From NCBI GenBank assembly GCA_964612555.1, contig CAZTBW010000009.1:62001-126000 (forward strand): a DNA stretch of 64,000 bases. The letters run 5' to 3'. The notes under the pieces are model-generated. The model was given only the letters and a program-made list of their open reading frames with translations. It was not told where the DNA came from and ran no database searches. This DNA comes from DAOLCO01 sp964612555. Lineage in GTDB: Bacteria > Bdellovibrionota_C > UBA2361 > SZUA-149 > DAOLCO01. Each line of letters starts with the position of its first letter. The first letter of the stretch is position 1. Of this stretch, positions 25,461-33,041 are shown in pieces. Position numbers and translations under genes: made by a program.

Positions 25461-26116
25461 ATGTCTAAATCTCTGTTGTTTATTAAGGTAACTGAAGACT
25501 ACCCCAAAGAAGTCGTGTCTCAAGTCACTTCAATAGCTACTTTACTCGGAGTAATAATTGACGAAACGCAACTAACTGATTTAACTGAATTTGAAAAAGA
25601 GTTTTGTGGGAAAAAGGAGTATGATTTTATATATCTTGCTGCACACGGTAGTCACTCTTGCTTCGGGAAAATAATCCTGACTTAACATTTCGTTGGCCAG
25701 ACTTCGGACTTGTCTTATGCAGATCTGGAATAATGAAACCTAATAGCATTTTGTTCTTAGGCTGTTGTCACGGCGGATTAAAAAAAGTTGCTTTAAGCCT
25801 TTTTGTTACATGCGAGCAGATAGCAGCAGTTTGTGGTCTACGCTGGTCTGGTACAGCGCAAGAGTTTCTTGTTGCGTTTCATACTTTTTTATTTAACTAT
25901 TGCTGCCATAGAGAGGAGCCGGAGGAAGCTGCAAAACGTGCAGGTTCCTCAATCGGACGTTCGTTGCCTTTTTATAGCCGGTATGACAGCGAGGCAGATA
26001 TAATTACAATCTTAAATTTTGGTCGGCATATTAGCCCCGACTTGTTTCCCTCTCCCAATTTAGAGAATTGCCCTGTATGCAATGGAGGTAACTTAATTGT
26101 TGAAGACACCGTATAA
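25461..26116 (+). pseudogene. Caspase-like (CHAT-related) peptidase gene, frameshifted
   Basis: Two abutting frames together read as one protein of about 218 residues. The first (25461-25685) runs MSKSLLFIKVTEDYP to YLAAHGSHSCFG, then shifts and stops. The second resumes with ENNPDLTFRWPDFG and continues to the stop at 26116. One missing base in the GGG run near 25660 explains it. LAAHGSH would hold the catalytic His and LFLGCCHGGL the catalytic Cys of a clan CD (caspase/CHAT) peptidase, a fold common in bacterial defence. VCGLRWSGTAQEFLVAFH is the following conserved stretch. The gene is bracketed by attC-like cores. The shift may be real or a sequencing error in a homopolymer. Confidence 0.6.
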
Positions 26117-26176
26117 CAATATTAACCATTGGATTGTCAAGCTGCGCTAGCCAACTAGTATTGTTTGCCGTTACAC
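26111..26176 (+). other. attC-like recombination site 1
   Basis: The 66-base site begins with the inverse core GTATAAC (overlapping the stop codon of the caspase-like gene) and ends with GTTACAC. Inside, AACAATATT pairs with AGTATTGTT and TTGG with CCAA around a loop, giving the folded bottom-strand shape of integron attC sites. The right core differs from GTTRRRY at one base. Confidence 0.45.
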
Positions 26177-26298
26177 ACAGAAAAAAGCAAATCTAGATGT
26201 ATGCAGAACAAAGAAACATTCGCGACTAAAAAGACAAAGCCAAATTGTCCCTTTAGTTTCCGGAGTTGAAGAATCTCAATAAACTGTATATGATTGGT

Positions 26299-26350
26299 GT
26301 ATAACAATCGTCGTCACGGGAGCTTCACCCCGTGCGCGAAATCGTTAAGC
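26299..26350 (+). other. attC-like recombination site 2
   Basis: It runs from GTATAAC (26299-26305) to GTTAAGC (26344-26350), the latter a perfect match to GTTRRRY. The inner stem CACGGG (26315-26320) pairs with CCCGTG (26329-26334), and AAC/GTT close the outside. It lies 15 bases before the GTG start of the Lit-like gene, the normal spacing in cassettes. Confidence 0.55.
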
Positions 26351-26364
26351 GATAAGGAGATACT

Positions 26365-27234
26365 GTGTCACCTATTCGATTTTTAGATGAAGATTTAATC
26401 AATTCAATAGTGAGAATAGCTCCGGAAAAAGCACATGAAATTGAGCAATTTCGCATCAAACACAATCCATGCGCTGTTTTCACAAATGACAAGAAATTTA
26501 GTTTTAGAGTTAATACAAAGTCAAAAGAAATAATGCTACCTACAGTAGCGCTGGAATACTTGTGGTGCGCATGTTATGCGTTCTATGTGATATACCAAGA
26601 ATACTGTACTGCGAATAATGGCCAATCCCATGAGTTAGATTTAAACGGAAACGCAAGAACAAAGGATGCGCTTTCTTTGTATAAATGGGGCGTGGATCAA
26701 CTTGAGCAAGACACTCTCAGAGATTGGCCCAATGACAAGCCAATGCCCGATGAGGGTACTCACGAAGATATAAAAGTTGCGAATGAGTTATATCTGTGCT
26801 CTGCTGCTTGGATATTACATCATGAGATTGGACATATAATACATGGTCATGAACATGGGCCAATAAATGATGAGCAATCTCGCGCACAAGAAAATGAGGC
26901 GGACAAAACAGCGACTAAGTGGATTCTTGATGCTGTTGAAGACGAAGCTGTTCTTAAGAAAAGAGGTTTGGGGGTGGCAATAGCGATTCTTGTTTTAACC
27001 TCGCAAGATATTCTGGCTGGTGAATTTAAAGAGACAACTCACCCTAAGTCTTTTCTAAGGCTATACGATGCGATAACCCCATATTTTGAGGACCAGGATC
27101 ATATTGTATATGCCTTTAGTACAGTGATTTGCCATCTGAATATGACAATCAGTGGTATGCAAATTGTGAAAAATGATAATGAAACTTGGAAGGAAAATCT
27201 AGAATCATGTTTAGTGCAGTTCAGTCGCCTATAA
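26365..27234 (+). CDS. Lit-like phage-exclusion metallopeptidase (peptidase U49)
   Basis: A GTG start with AAGGAGA four bases upstream. The 289 residues contain a zinc-protease motif HEIGH (about 153-157), preceded by AAWILH, and a third-ligand candidate ENEAD (about 177-180). ALEYLWCACYAFYVIYQEY is a typical U49 stretch. Escherichia coli Lit, in this family, cleaves EF-Tu when activated by the T4 Gol peptide and kills the infected cell, so a role in abortive infection is likely here. The gene starts at an attC-like core, but the matching inverse core (GCTTAAC) after its stop is absent. The lnt-tail copy begins about 20 bases downstream, so the cassette was cut there. Confidence 0.75.
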   Translation: MSPIRFLDEDLINSIVRIAPEKAHEIEQFRIKHNPCAVFTNDKKFSFRVNTKSKEIMLPTVALEYLWCACYAFYVIYQEYCTANNGQSHELDLNGNARTKDALSLYKWGVDQLEQDTLRDWPNDKPMPDEGTHEDIKVANELYLCSAAWILHHEIGHIIHGHEHGPINDEQSRAQENEADKTATKWILDAVEDEAVLKKRGLGVAIAILVLTSQDILAGEFKETTHPKSFLRLYDAITPYFEDQDHIVYAFSTVICHLNMTISGMQIVKNDNETWKENLESCLVQFSRL

Positions 27235-27255
27235 GCCTGCCTATAAAGGGAAAGG

Positions 27256-27389
27256 AGGTATTTTCCGTGCCACTTCTTGATGGTGAAACATTTTATTCGA
27301 TATATGGAGATTATCCTTTGTATGGATTTTTATCTGTGCTTGGTGGGTGTTTGATTTTGGCACGAATGAGAAAAAGTGGTGCGTCCTGA
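27256..27389 (+). pseudogene. Duplicate of the lnt 3' end (copy 1)
   Basis: About 124 bases align without gaps to 22770-22886 of lnt. The encoded tail EVFSVPLLDGETFYS... PLYGFL is clearly related to the last 45 residues of Lnt but diverged at many positions. It ends RMRKSGAS with a TGA lying inside the adjacent tRNA-Arg fragment. It has no start and cannot be expressed as Lnt. It marks an old junction between lnt and tRNA-Arg. Confidence 0.85.
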
Positions 27390-27399
27390 GAGATTCGAA
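27377..27399 (-). pseudogene. tRNA-Arg 3'-end fragment
   Basis: Twenty-three bases identical to the 3' end (CCA, acceptor strand, half of the T-arm) of the tRNA-Arg at 28291-28364. The match breaks off inside the T-loop, and the rest of the tRNA is deleted before repeat A copy 1. Confidence 0.85.
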
Positions 27400-27415
27400 A
27401 ATTTATGCTACTCCT

Positions 27416-27674
27416 CTTGCACATCAAAAAACACTGAAAAAATGTAAAAAATGTAATGCTTTTCTTAAAGATGTCTCAAAGTAGGTGATCTTTCCAGATA
27501 TTGTGATCACCTACTGGCTGTTTAATAACGAGCTGTACCAGGCTGATCCTCAACTATCGAGAGAATATATAGGGAATTAAACGGAATGAGTTCAGTAGAT
27601 TGATGTTGTAGTGAAAGTCCCTTGAGGTTGATCATCGACTGATATAATAGATTTAAGGAGTTGATGAATATAAT
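27416..27674. repeat. Direct repeat A, copy 1 (259 bp)
   Basis: It aligns without gaps to 28472-28730, with about nine bases in ten identical. It includes an internal palindrome-like AGTAGGTGATC...GATCACCTACT and ends with GGAGTTGATGAATATAAT. The last 20 bases also occur alone at 24227-24246 beside the tRNA pseudogene. It lies just upstream of the cargo gene at 27694 and may carry its promoter. Confidence 0.9.
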
Positions 27675-27693
27675 ATTATACACCTAAAATTTT

Positions 27694-28167
27694 ATGAATG
27701 GAGAAGATTCTAACAAGAAGTTCGTTATATTGAACGGAACAATTCTTCCTGGTCATAGAATAGCTTCCGGCCAGGCAAAGGATCCACGTTTTCCGCAAGG
27801 GACTATCGCGCTTCAGAAACCTCTTTTTGCTAAATTGGGATTGGATTTGAGCAAATGCTTCATGGGAACTTTAAATATTTCTATCTCGCCTAAGCAATTT
27901 AAAATTATCAACCCAAGCTACAACTTTCCAAATGTGAAATGGACTAATGATTTTCCGGAGGAAACCTTTTCATTTTCACCTTGTAGAATAATGTTCGCTG
28001 GAGGGGAATTCGATTGTTTTGTGTATTACCCCCATCCTGAGACTAAGCCAGGCTACTTCCAACCGCCCAATGTTTTAGAAGTCTTGGGACCAAAAATTGA
28101 AGGACTATCATATGGAACGGAGATTAAGCTTGCTATAGATACCAATCAAATTCAGATTAGCGATTAA
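27694..28167 (+). CDS. Hypothetical cargo protein, cradle-loop-barrel-like
   Basis: A 157-residue soluble protein. After ILNGTILPGHRIASGQA come LGLDLSKCFMGTLNISI, FPNVKWTNDFPEETFSF and VYYPHPETKPG, and a closing VLEVLGPKIEGLSYG. The spacing of LGLxxxxxxGTLNxxI and the later CRIMFAGGE recalls the beta-barrel of CTP-dependent riboflavin kinases (DUF120), but this is only a resemblance in pattern and no activity is claimed. Similar small proteins travel as cassette cargo. Here it sits between repeat A copy 1 and repeat B copy 1, the position taken by other genes in the next module. No clear ribosome site. Confidence 0.6.
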   Translation: MNGEDSNKKFVILNGTILPGHRIASGQAKDPRFPQGTIALQKPLFAKLGLDLSKCFMGTLNISISPKQFKIINPSYNFPNVKWTNDFPEETFSFSPCRIMFAGGEFDCFVYYPHPETKPGYFQPPNVLEVLGPKIEGLSYGTEIKLAIDTNQIQISD

Positions 28168-28189
28168 GTTGGTGGTGTCTCCTCCTCCT

Positions 28190-28237
28190 ATAAAATAGTG
28201 TCAGTGTCGTTCCAGACTCTCAATTTAAAATTCACTC
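28190..28237. repeat. Direct repeat B, copy 1 (48 bp)
   Basis: It matches 29752-29799 at 45 of 48 positions without gaps. It begins ATAAAATAGTGTCAGTG and ends TTTAAAATTCACTC. It closes the first cargo module; the second lnt-tail copy starts at the next base. Confidence 0.9.
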
Positions 28238-28290
28238 TTTTTATCTGTGCTTGGTGGGTGCCTGCTTTTGGTACGAATAAGAAGAAGTGG
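28238..28290 (+). pseudogene. Duplicate of the lnt 3' end (copy 2, short)
   Basis: About 50 bases corresponding to the last codons of lnt (TTTTTATCTGTGCTTGGTGG...) run straight into tRNA-Arg, as in copy 1. It is closer in sequence to copy 1 than to the resident lnt end. Confidence 0.8.
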
Positions 28291-28364
28291 TGCGTCCTGA
28301 GAGATTCGAACTCCCGACCTACTGGTTCGAAGCCAGTTGCTCTATCCGACTGAGCTAAGGACGC
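28291..28364 (-). tRNA. tRNA-Arg (anticodon TCG), intact
   Basis: On the minus strand: acceptor GCGTCCT... with GGACGC, D-arm AGCTCAGTCGGATAGAG, anticodon stem ACTGG/CCAGT with loop CTTCGAA (anticodon TCG, reading CGA), T-arm GGGAG TTCGAAT CTCTC (one mismatch-free 5-bp stem as written, GGGAG/CTCTC with one wobble). CCA is encoded (28288-28290 on +). It is the only complete copy of three in the island. Confidence 0.93.
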
Positions 28365-28471
28365 TTGTGGTTGAACTTTCTACCCTATAATTTTAGTCAA
28401 TGCTACCTCTGAAGGAGATATACTAGAGATGTTCTTGAAGCTAAAACCTTACTTTCTGATAACATATTTAA

Positions 28472-28730
28472 CTTGAACACCAAAAAACACTGAAAATATA
28501 TAAGAAATATAATGCTTTTCTTAAAAATGTCTCAAAGTAGGTGATCCTTCCAGATATTGTGATCACCTACTGGCTGTCTAATCACGAGTTGTACTAGGCT
28601 GATCCTCAACTATCGAGAGAATATATAGGGAATTAAACGGAATGAGTTCAGTAGATTGATGTTGTGGTGAAAATCCCTTAAGGTTGATCATCGACTGATA
28701 TAATAGATTTGAGGAGTTGATGAATATAAT
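28472..28730. repeat. Direct repeat A, copy 2 (259 bp)
   Basis: The partner of 27416-27674, offset exactly 1056 bases throughout. It lies about 107 bases beyond the tRNA-Arg 5' end, a spacing absent from copy 1, where the tRNA and this interval are deleted. It is followed after 50 bases by the next cargo gene. Confidence 0.9.
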
Positions 28731-28780
28731 GTTACCCTATATCACCAATATATACTTCAACCTAATTGAGGAAAATATGT

Positions 28781-29020
28781 ATGACAACTATTCTAATACG
28801 GGAAACTGAAATAACTACTCAGGGCGGTCATTCCGCTGTAATAATCGGAATAGACCCTACAGACGAAGATTGTGTCATTGGTGAGATTAATTCACGACAG
28901 GTTCGTTGGAATCGGAGTGGTATATGCCGTGGTCAATCCTCAGGTGCTAATATCTTACCTCAAGACGACGATTTCAAGGAAGTTATTCAAACGATTGATT
29001 TACTTAGCGGAAAGAGTTGA
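28781..29020 (+). CDS. Small hypothetical cargo protein
   Basis: From ATG 28781 (GAGG at 28768-28771) it encodes 79 residues; an in-frame TTG five codons earlier lacks a ribosome site. MTTILIRETEITTQGGHSAVI is a beta-rich start, then IGEINSRQVRWNRS and an acidic end. No domain recognised. It is the first gene of the second cargo module, directly after repeat A. Confidence 0.5.
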   Translation: MTTILIRETEITTQGGHSAVIIGIDPTDEDCVIGEINSRQVRWNRSGICRGQSSGANILPQDDDFKEVIQTIDLLSGKS

Positions 29021-29130
29021 AAGTAAATTTGCTATTTAGGGTCGTTCGTGAAGGAGATTAAAAATTTGTAAATGATTTCCGCAGAATCTTTTATACGTAG
29101 ACCAAATCTATGATAGCTGGTAGTTTGAAG

Positions 29131-29190
29131 AGAGTAACAGCCCCCCATTACGGATGCGCTAAAGCGCACCACAAATTTTTACCGTTAGCC
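29131..29190 (+). other. attC-like recombination site 3
   Basis: It spans from GAGTAAC (29132-29138) to GTTAGCC (29184-29190). TGCGC and GCGCA form a short stem in the middle, and AAC/GTT close the site. GTTAGCC departs from GTTRRRY at one base. Its inverse GGCTAA occurs at 29735-29740 after the next gene, consistent with a second cassette in this module. Confidence 0.4.
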
Positions 29191-29203
29191 ATAAGAGTAT
29201 TGT

Positions 29204-29713
29204 ATGGAAAACTGCGAGACGACCGTCGTCGGTGAACTAGTTCGGCTGCTGCCGGTTCTTCTTGGCGGCTTTCTTGGAATCAGTGGAACTATTCTGTCCC
29301 AGTACTGTACGCATTGGTTTTCCGGTCGGCGTGAGCATAAAAAACTAATGCGAGAGAAGGCGGAAGAAATGCTACAAGGACTATACGAACATCGAGACTG
29401 GTATGACGCTCAGCGAAATGCGATGTTGTTTCGGAATGTGGACTTCGATGTACCATCGCCGCTCGACCGTGTTCATGCTATTCAGTACCTCTATTTTCCT
29501 GAACTTACGCAGGCAATAAAAGTTCTTAATCAAAGATTTATGGATCTTCAAAGTTCACTTTACGAACAGAAAGAACGACAACTGAAGGACAAGAAACAGT
29601 GGCTCGAAAGCAATTCTGTAAAAGAGCTTTCCCCATACTATAAAGCCTATTTGGAGGCATGGGGTGATGTCGTAGACGAAATGCTCACAACGACTTCCAA
29701 ATATATAATATAA
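29204..29713 (+). CDS. Membrane-anchored hypothetical cassette protein
   Basis: A 169-residue protein. One N-terminal membrane helix (about 12-32, LLPVLLGGFLGISGTILS) is followed by a basic cytoplasmic segment (SGRREHKKLMREKAEEML) and a long helical body (YEHRDWYDAQRNAMLFRN... YFPELTQAIKVLNQR). This 'one helix plus helical body' type is common among integron and island cargo; no function is known to me. It is bounded by an attC-like core 14 bases before the ATG and the inverse core GGCTAAA after the stop. Confidence 0.55.
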   Translation: MENCETTVVGELVRLLPVLLGGFLGISGTILSQYCTHWFSGRREHKKLMREKAEEMLQGLYEHRDWYDAQRNAMLFRNVDFDVPSPLDRVHAIQYLYFPELTQAIKVLNQRFMDLQSSLYEQKERQLKDKKQWLESNSVKELSPYYKAYLEAWGDVVDEMLTTTSKYII

Positions 29714-29751
29714 ACGGATTAATTTTTTGGTATCGGCTAAATAAGCCATAA

Positions 29752-29799
29752 ATAAAATAGTGTCAGTGCAATTCCAGACTCTCAATTTAAAATTCACTC
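29752..29799. repeat. Direct repeat B, copy 2 (48 bp)
   Basis: The partner of 28190-28237 with three adjacent substitutions (GTCG/GCAA region). It closes the second cargo module; what follows is probably the original chromosome. Confidence 0.9.
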
Positions 29800-30343
29800 A
29801 AAATAATTTTACAAGGTTAAAGTTGTGAGTATTTCAGTTTTCTTTTCCTGAAGTTCTGTCTTTCTAATCTGAAAAAGGCATTTGGAGGTTCTGAAATAGG
29901 TCAGAAATGGAGTTTTGTATGCAGCTATCCCTCAGCATATTAGCTGGTATGTTTTGTTATAGGGGGTTGGGGTGATTTACTTAATGAACTGTCGGGGGAG
30001 GATGGGTTGTCAGTGTTGACAGATGCGGTCTGTACATCCCCGGTGGGAACTCGGTATCCAGAAATCCCTTTCTGTACCTCGCTGATGCTTTCTTAAACAT
30101 ATCATACATGGTGAAGTAAAAGGTCTTTCCCCTCTGGCACGACACTTTTTGGCGCGACCCTGACACTGGGAGCGGGGGTTCAGAGGCTTATATATTTGCG
30201 ATAAATATAATACAAATATTATAACTATTTGATTTTATTATTACCTTTATTTTCGGAGCAGTTTCTCTCTTTACTGCTTTTTATGAGTGTTCTGTAAAAC
30301 TCTGGTGTTGCCGATAATTTGAATAAGCTAATAATGGATCACT
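29800..30343. other. Gene-free region upstream of threonine synthase
   Basis: No coding frame with support. A 61-codon minus frame (29981-30166) has no ribosome site and resembles nothing known; it could be a transposase scrap. The last 150 bases are AT-rich and probably hold the thrC promoter. No T-box or leader-peptide attenuator for threonine was recognised. Confidence 0.4.
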
Positions 30344-32149
30344 ATGTATATATTCAGAGATTTTCAGTCAAGGGAAGAAGTTACTACCGATTCTCTGGTG
30401 TTCACCGGAAAGGGACGACCCTGGGAAGTGGTCATGAACTTGGCTGAGGTCAAGAAAAAAATTAATCTTGAGTTCTTCAGAAAAACACCACCCTTTATAT
30501 CAAAGTACCTTCCATTACTGCCTGTAAGAGAATATGGCAATTTCGTTTCAATGGGAGAGGGGGAAACTCCTCTTATCCGAAGTAATGTTCTTGAAAAAGA
30601 ATTTTCAGCTCAGATATTTTTTAAACTTGAAGGACAAAACCCTACAGGTTCATTTAAAGATCGTGGTTCGGCAGTTGAACTCAGTGTTGCAAAAGAATAT
30701 GGAGCAAAAGGTATCATTCTCGCCAGTACCGGAAACATGGCAGCATCCTGTGCATGTTATGGAGCAGCAGCCCGTATTCCCTGCTACGTGATAGTTCCGG
30801 AAGGTACTCCTCAATCAAAAATGGCACAGGTGATTGCCTATGGAGGAAGAATCGTTCAGATAAAAGGAGGATATGGAGATGCTGCACGCCTCGCTGAAGA
30901 AGTTGCAAGAGAATATGGCTTTTATCTTGCCGGAGATTATGCATTCAGAGCAGAAGGTGGAAAAACCGCTGCTTTTGAACTGATTGAACAGTTGCATTAT
31001 CAGCTACCTGATATAGTGGTAGTTCCCATAGGGTGTGGTACCAACATAGCTTCATACTATAAAGGGTTTAAAGAATATTTAGAACTTGGGCTAATTTCAA
31101 AAATTCCACGCCTGATAGGAGTACAGGCAGAAGCGGCTAACCCGGTAGTGCGTGCATTTCAATCAGGTAAATCTACTTTTGAACCTCTGGCTGAAGTTCG
31201 CTCCCTTGCAAGAGCAATTGCAATCAATGACCCTCTTGATGGTATTAAGGCACTTGATGCCATATATAACACTAATGGCATTGCGATTGATTTAACAGAA
31301 GAAGAAATGGTTAGATGTCAATACGAATTATCAAAAGAAGAAGGCATCTTTGCTGAAACTTCCTCAGCGGCTGGTCTTTCGGCACTAAGGAAACTAAAAG
31401 AAAAAGAAGATTTAAGAAATAAAACAATCGTATGCATCCTTACAGGTACCGGTCTTAAAGACCCTGATCCGATTATTCGCTCCTCATTACAACCAGGGAG
31501 TATCTTTCCTTCTATTGAAGAATTTAGAAATATTCATGAAAAGGACTTGAAAAAATCTCCAAAATTACATTTCCTTGGTGATCTGCAATTTGCTTTCAGT
31601 AAAGATGCTTCCAAAGAAGAGGTACGCACCTATATTCAGACACACCTGAAAATAGCATTGGAAAAAAGTTCTCTGGAAAAAGTCTATGCGGCTATTACCT
31701 CTTTTCTCTCAAGGGGTATCCCCGTACTCACTTCCGATCTGAAATATATTATTGAGGAAGTAATTGAAGAGGAGGATTTATCTCATCCTGTGTTTTCTGT
31801 TGAGTCATATTCCTTATCCGCACATTCAAATCAGCCCGTTGAAAGTCAAATTACGGTATGTTTTTATAAAGATGGAAATCCTGACGTGACTAAAACTTTT
31901 TCTGCCAGTGGAGTAGGGCTTATCGACGCATTGTTTACTACCTTTCTTGATGTGATGCCCGACAAAATCGTATGTCTTGAAGATTTTAAAGTAGACATCG
32001 GGCACGTTGCTCCTCAAGGTTTTATTACTGTGTATGTTGTAGTGGGAGCAGAAGGTAGAAGATTCAGTGCCAGAGCAAGTTCACCTGACCTGGCTGCGGG
32101 TGTGGTGAAAGCAATGGAACGTGTAGTTAATAAGATTCTTTTGAGTTAG
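30344..32149 (+). CDS. thrC: Threonine synthase with a C-terminal LeuA-type regulatory domain
   Basis: Residues about 60-390 are a PLP-dependent threonine synthase, which converts O-phosphohomoserine to threonine. TGSFKDRG carries the PLP Lys (105), ASTGNMAAS binds PLP, and GCGTNIASYYKGF and CILTGTGLKDPD are typical. An N-terminal zinc ribbon, present in some relatives, is missing. After a linker (about 395-485) the last 110 residues read FSASGVGLIDALFTTFLDV, LEDFKVDIG, then GRRFSARASSPDLAAGVVKA, which is the pattern of the LeuA_dimer domain that gives feedback control to 2-isopropylmalate synthase. At 601 residues it is about 200 longer than ordinary ThrC. Feedback control by an amino acid is inferred. 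Confidence 0.88.
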   Translation: MYIFRDFQSREEVTTDSLVFTGKGRPWEVVMNLAEVKKKINLEFFRKTPPFISKYLPLLPVREYGNFVSMGEGETPLIRSNVLEKEFSAQIFFKLEGQNPTGSFKDRGSAVELSVAKEYGAKGIILASTGNMAASCACYGAAARIPCYVIVPEGTPQSKMAQVIAYGGRIVQIKGGYGDAARLAEEVAREYGFYLAGDYAFRAEGGKTAAFELIEQLHYQLPDIVVVPIGCGTNIASYYKGFKEYLELGLISKIPRLIGVQAEAANPVVRAFQSGKSTFEPLAEVRSLARAIAINDPLDGIKALDAIYNTNGIAIDLTEEEMVRCQYELSKEEGIFAETSSAAGLSALRKLKEKEDLRNKTIVCILTGTGLKDPDPIIRSSLQPGSIFPSIEEFRNIHEKDLKKSPKLHFLGDLQFAFSKDASKEEVRTYIQTHLKIALEKSSLEKVYAAITSFLSRGIPVLTSDLKYIIEEVIEEEDLSHPVFSVESYSLSAHSNQPVESQITVCFYKDGNPDVTKTFSASGVGLIDALFTTFLDVMPDKIVCLEDFKVDIGHVAPQGFITVYVVVGAEGRRFSARASSPDLAAGVVKAMERVVNKILLS

Positions 32150-32162
32150 ATAGATTTTTTTG

Positions 32163-32588
32163 TTATGTTTCCAAAAGTTTGCCATCAAGGAAAAACCATC
32201 TCCCTTGTGTTTTTTCAAAATAGGCACGCTCAGCATGTACGTGCTCTTCATCTTTGATTTTAAATTTTGCTTTGAATTCGATGGTAGTTCTTTTTCCATC
32301 TTTGGATTCTTTACTGGAAAGTATTTCAAGCCCCGTCCATTCAGACTCTTCTGACCATTGTTTGGCTGCCTTTATATCAAAGTTTCTTCGTTCAATAAGA
32401 GGAATGGTTTTTAAGAGGTATTCGATCTCTCCTGTGGCATATGCGCTATAGCGCGAACGCATTAATGCTTCAGCACTCCCTGGGCGTTCTTTGCCTGAAT
32501 GATATAATCCACAACAATCAGCATACAGCTTAGTACTGCTGCAAGGGCATGGCTTGTTTTCGGTAGAAGAGTTTGTTTCAGTGTTCAT
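32163..32588 (-). CDS. ychJ: YchJ-family SEC-C protein
   Basis: A 141-residue protein. The SEC-C zinc motif is at the N-terminus (PCPCSSTKLYADCCGLYH, Cys-rich), followed by the YchJ signature SAEALMRSRYSAYATGEIEYL and a beta-rich NTF2-like domain ending GRWFFLDG. UPF0225 function is not established. AGGAG lies nine bases before the ATG. It converges with thrC and follows exbD on the minus strand. Confidence 0.9.
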   Translation of the reverse strand: MNTETNSSTENKPCPCSSTKLYADCCGLYHSGKERPGSAEALMRSRYSAYATGEIEYLLKTIPLIERRNFDIKAAKQWSEESEWTGLEILSSKESKDGKRTTIEFKAKFKIKDEEHVHAERAYFEKTQGRWFFLDGKLLET

Positions 32589-32605
32589 TTGATACCACTC
32601 CTGTG

Positions 32606-33037
32606 TTATTTACTTTTAGTTCGTATTGTTACTGAATCAATTTTAAGTTCTCTTGCAAGATCAAGTATCTGAACTGTATTTTGCAAGTTGGAAGTCTTGT
32701 CACCCATGAGTGTAAGTAGTTTTTTGTTTGAGCTGTTTTCTACTAAAGCCCGAAGCTGTGATTCCAGTTCCTGATACGGAAGTTCTTTTTTGTCCAGAGC
32801 AAAAGTTCCATCCTCAAGGATGCTTACGGTAATTTGAAGCGGTTCGGAATCACTGGAAGCAGTTTGTTCCTGTGCCTCGTTTGTTTTACTTTCCGGGAGA
32901 GCTACAATGAGCCCCCTGTTTTCGGTCATGGAAACAGATACGAGTACAAACGTAGCAAGTAAAAAGAACATAATATCAATCAAGGGTATGACTTCAATTC
33001 TTGCACGCTTGTTTTTCTGAGAGGAAGATATTTTCAT
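32606..33037 (-). CDS. exbD: ExbD/TolR-family proton-channel subunit
   Basis: A 143-residue protein with a short basic N-terminus and one membrane helix at about 17-38 containing the proton-conducting Asp in PLIDIMFFL (about residue 22). The periplasmic C-terminal domain includes ISVSILEDGTFAL-like strands and a KLLTLMGDKTSNLQ helix. With ExbB it uses the proton gradient to energise TonB or a Tol-type partner. Its start is four bases after the exbB stop, so the two are coupled. No tonB or tolA is adjacent; the small gene at 33727 might fill a related place. Confidence 0.88.
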   Translation of the reverse strand: MKISSSQKNKRARIEVIPLIDIMFFLLATFVLVSVSMTENRGLIVALPESKTNEAQEQTASSDSEPLQITVSILEDGTFALDKKELPYQELESQLRALVENSSNKKLLTLMGDKTSNLQNTVQILDLARELKIDSVTIRTKSK

Positions 33038-33041
33038 TTAT

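Noticed and set aside
22909..29800. Integrase, transposase or reverse transcriptase gene in the island
   Set aside because: None of the frames shows RHRY, DDE, HUH or YADD motifs; if mobilised, the enzyme must act from elsewhere.
29981..30166. Short minus-strand frame of 61 codons before thrC
   Set aside because: No ribosome site, no domain and ordinary composition; at most a scrap of a transposase.
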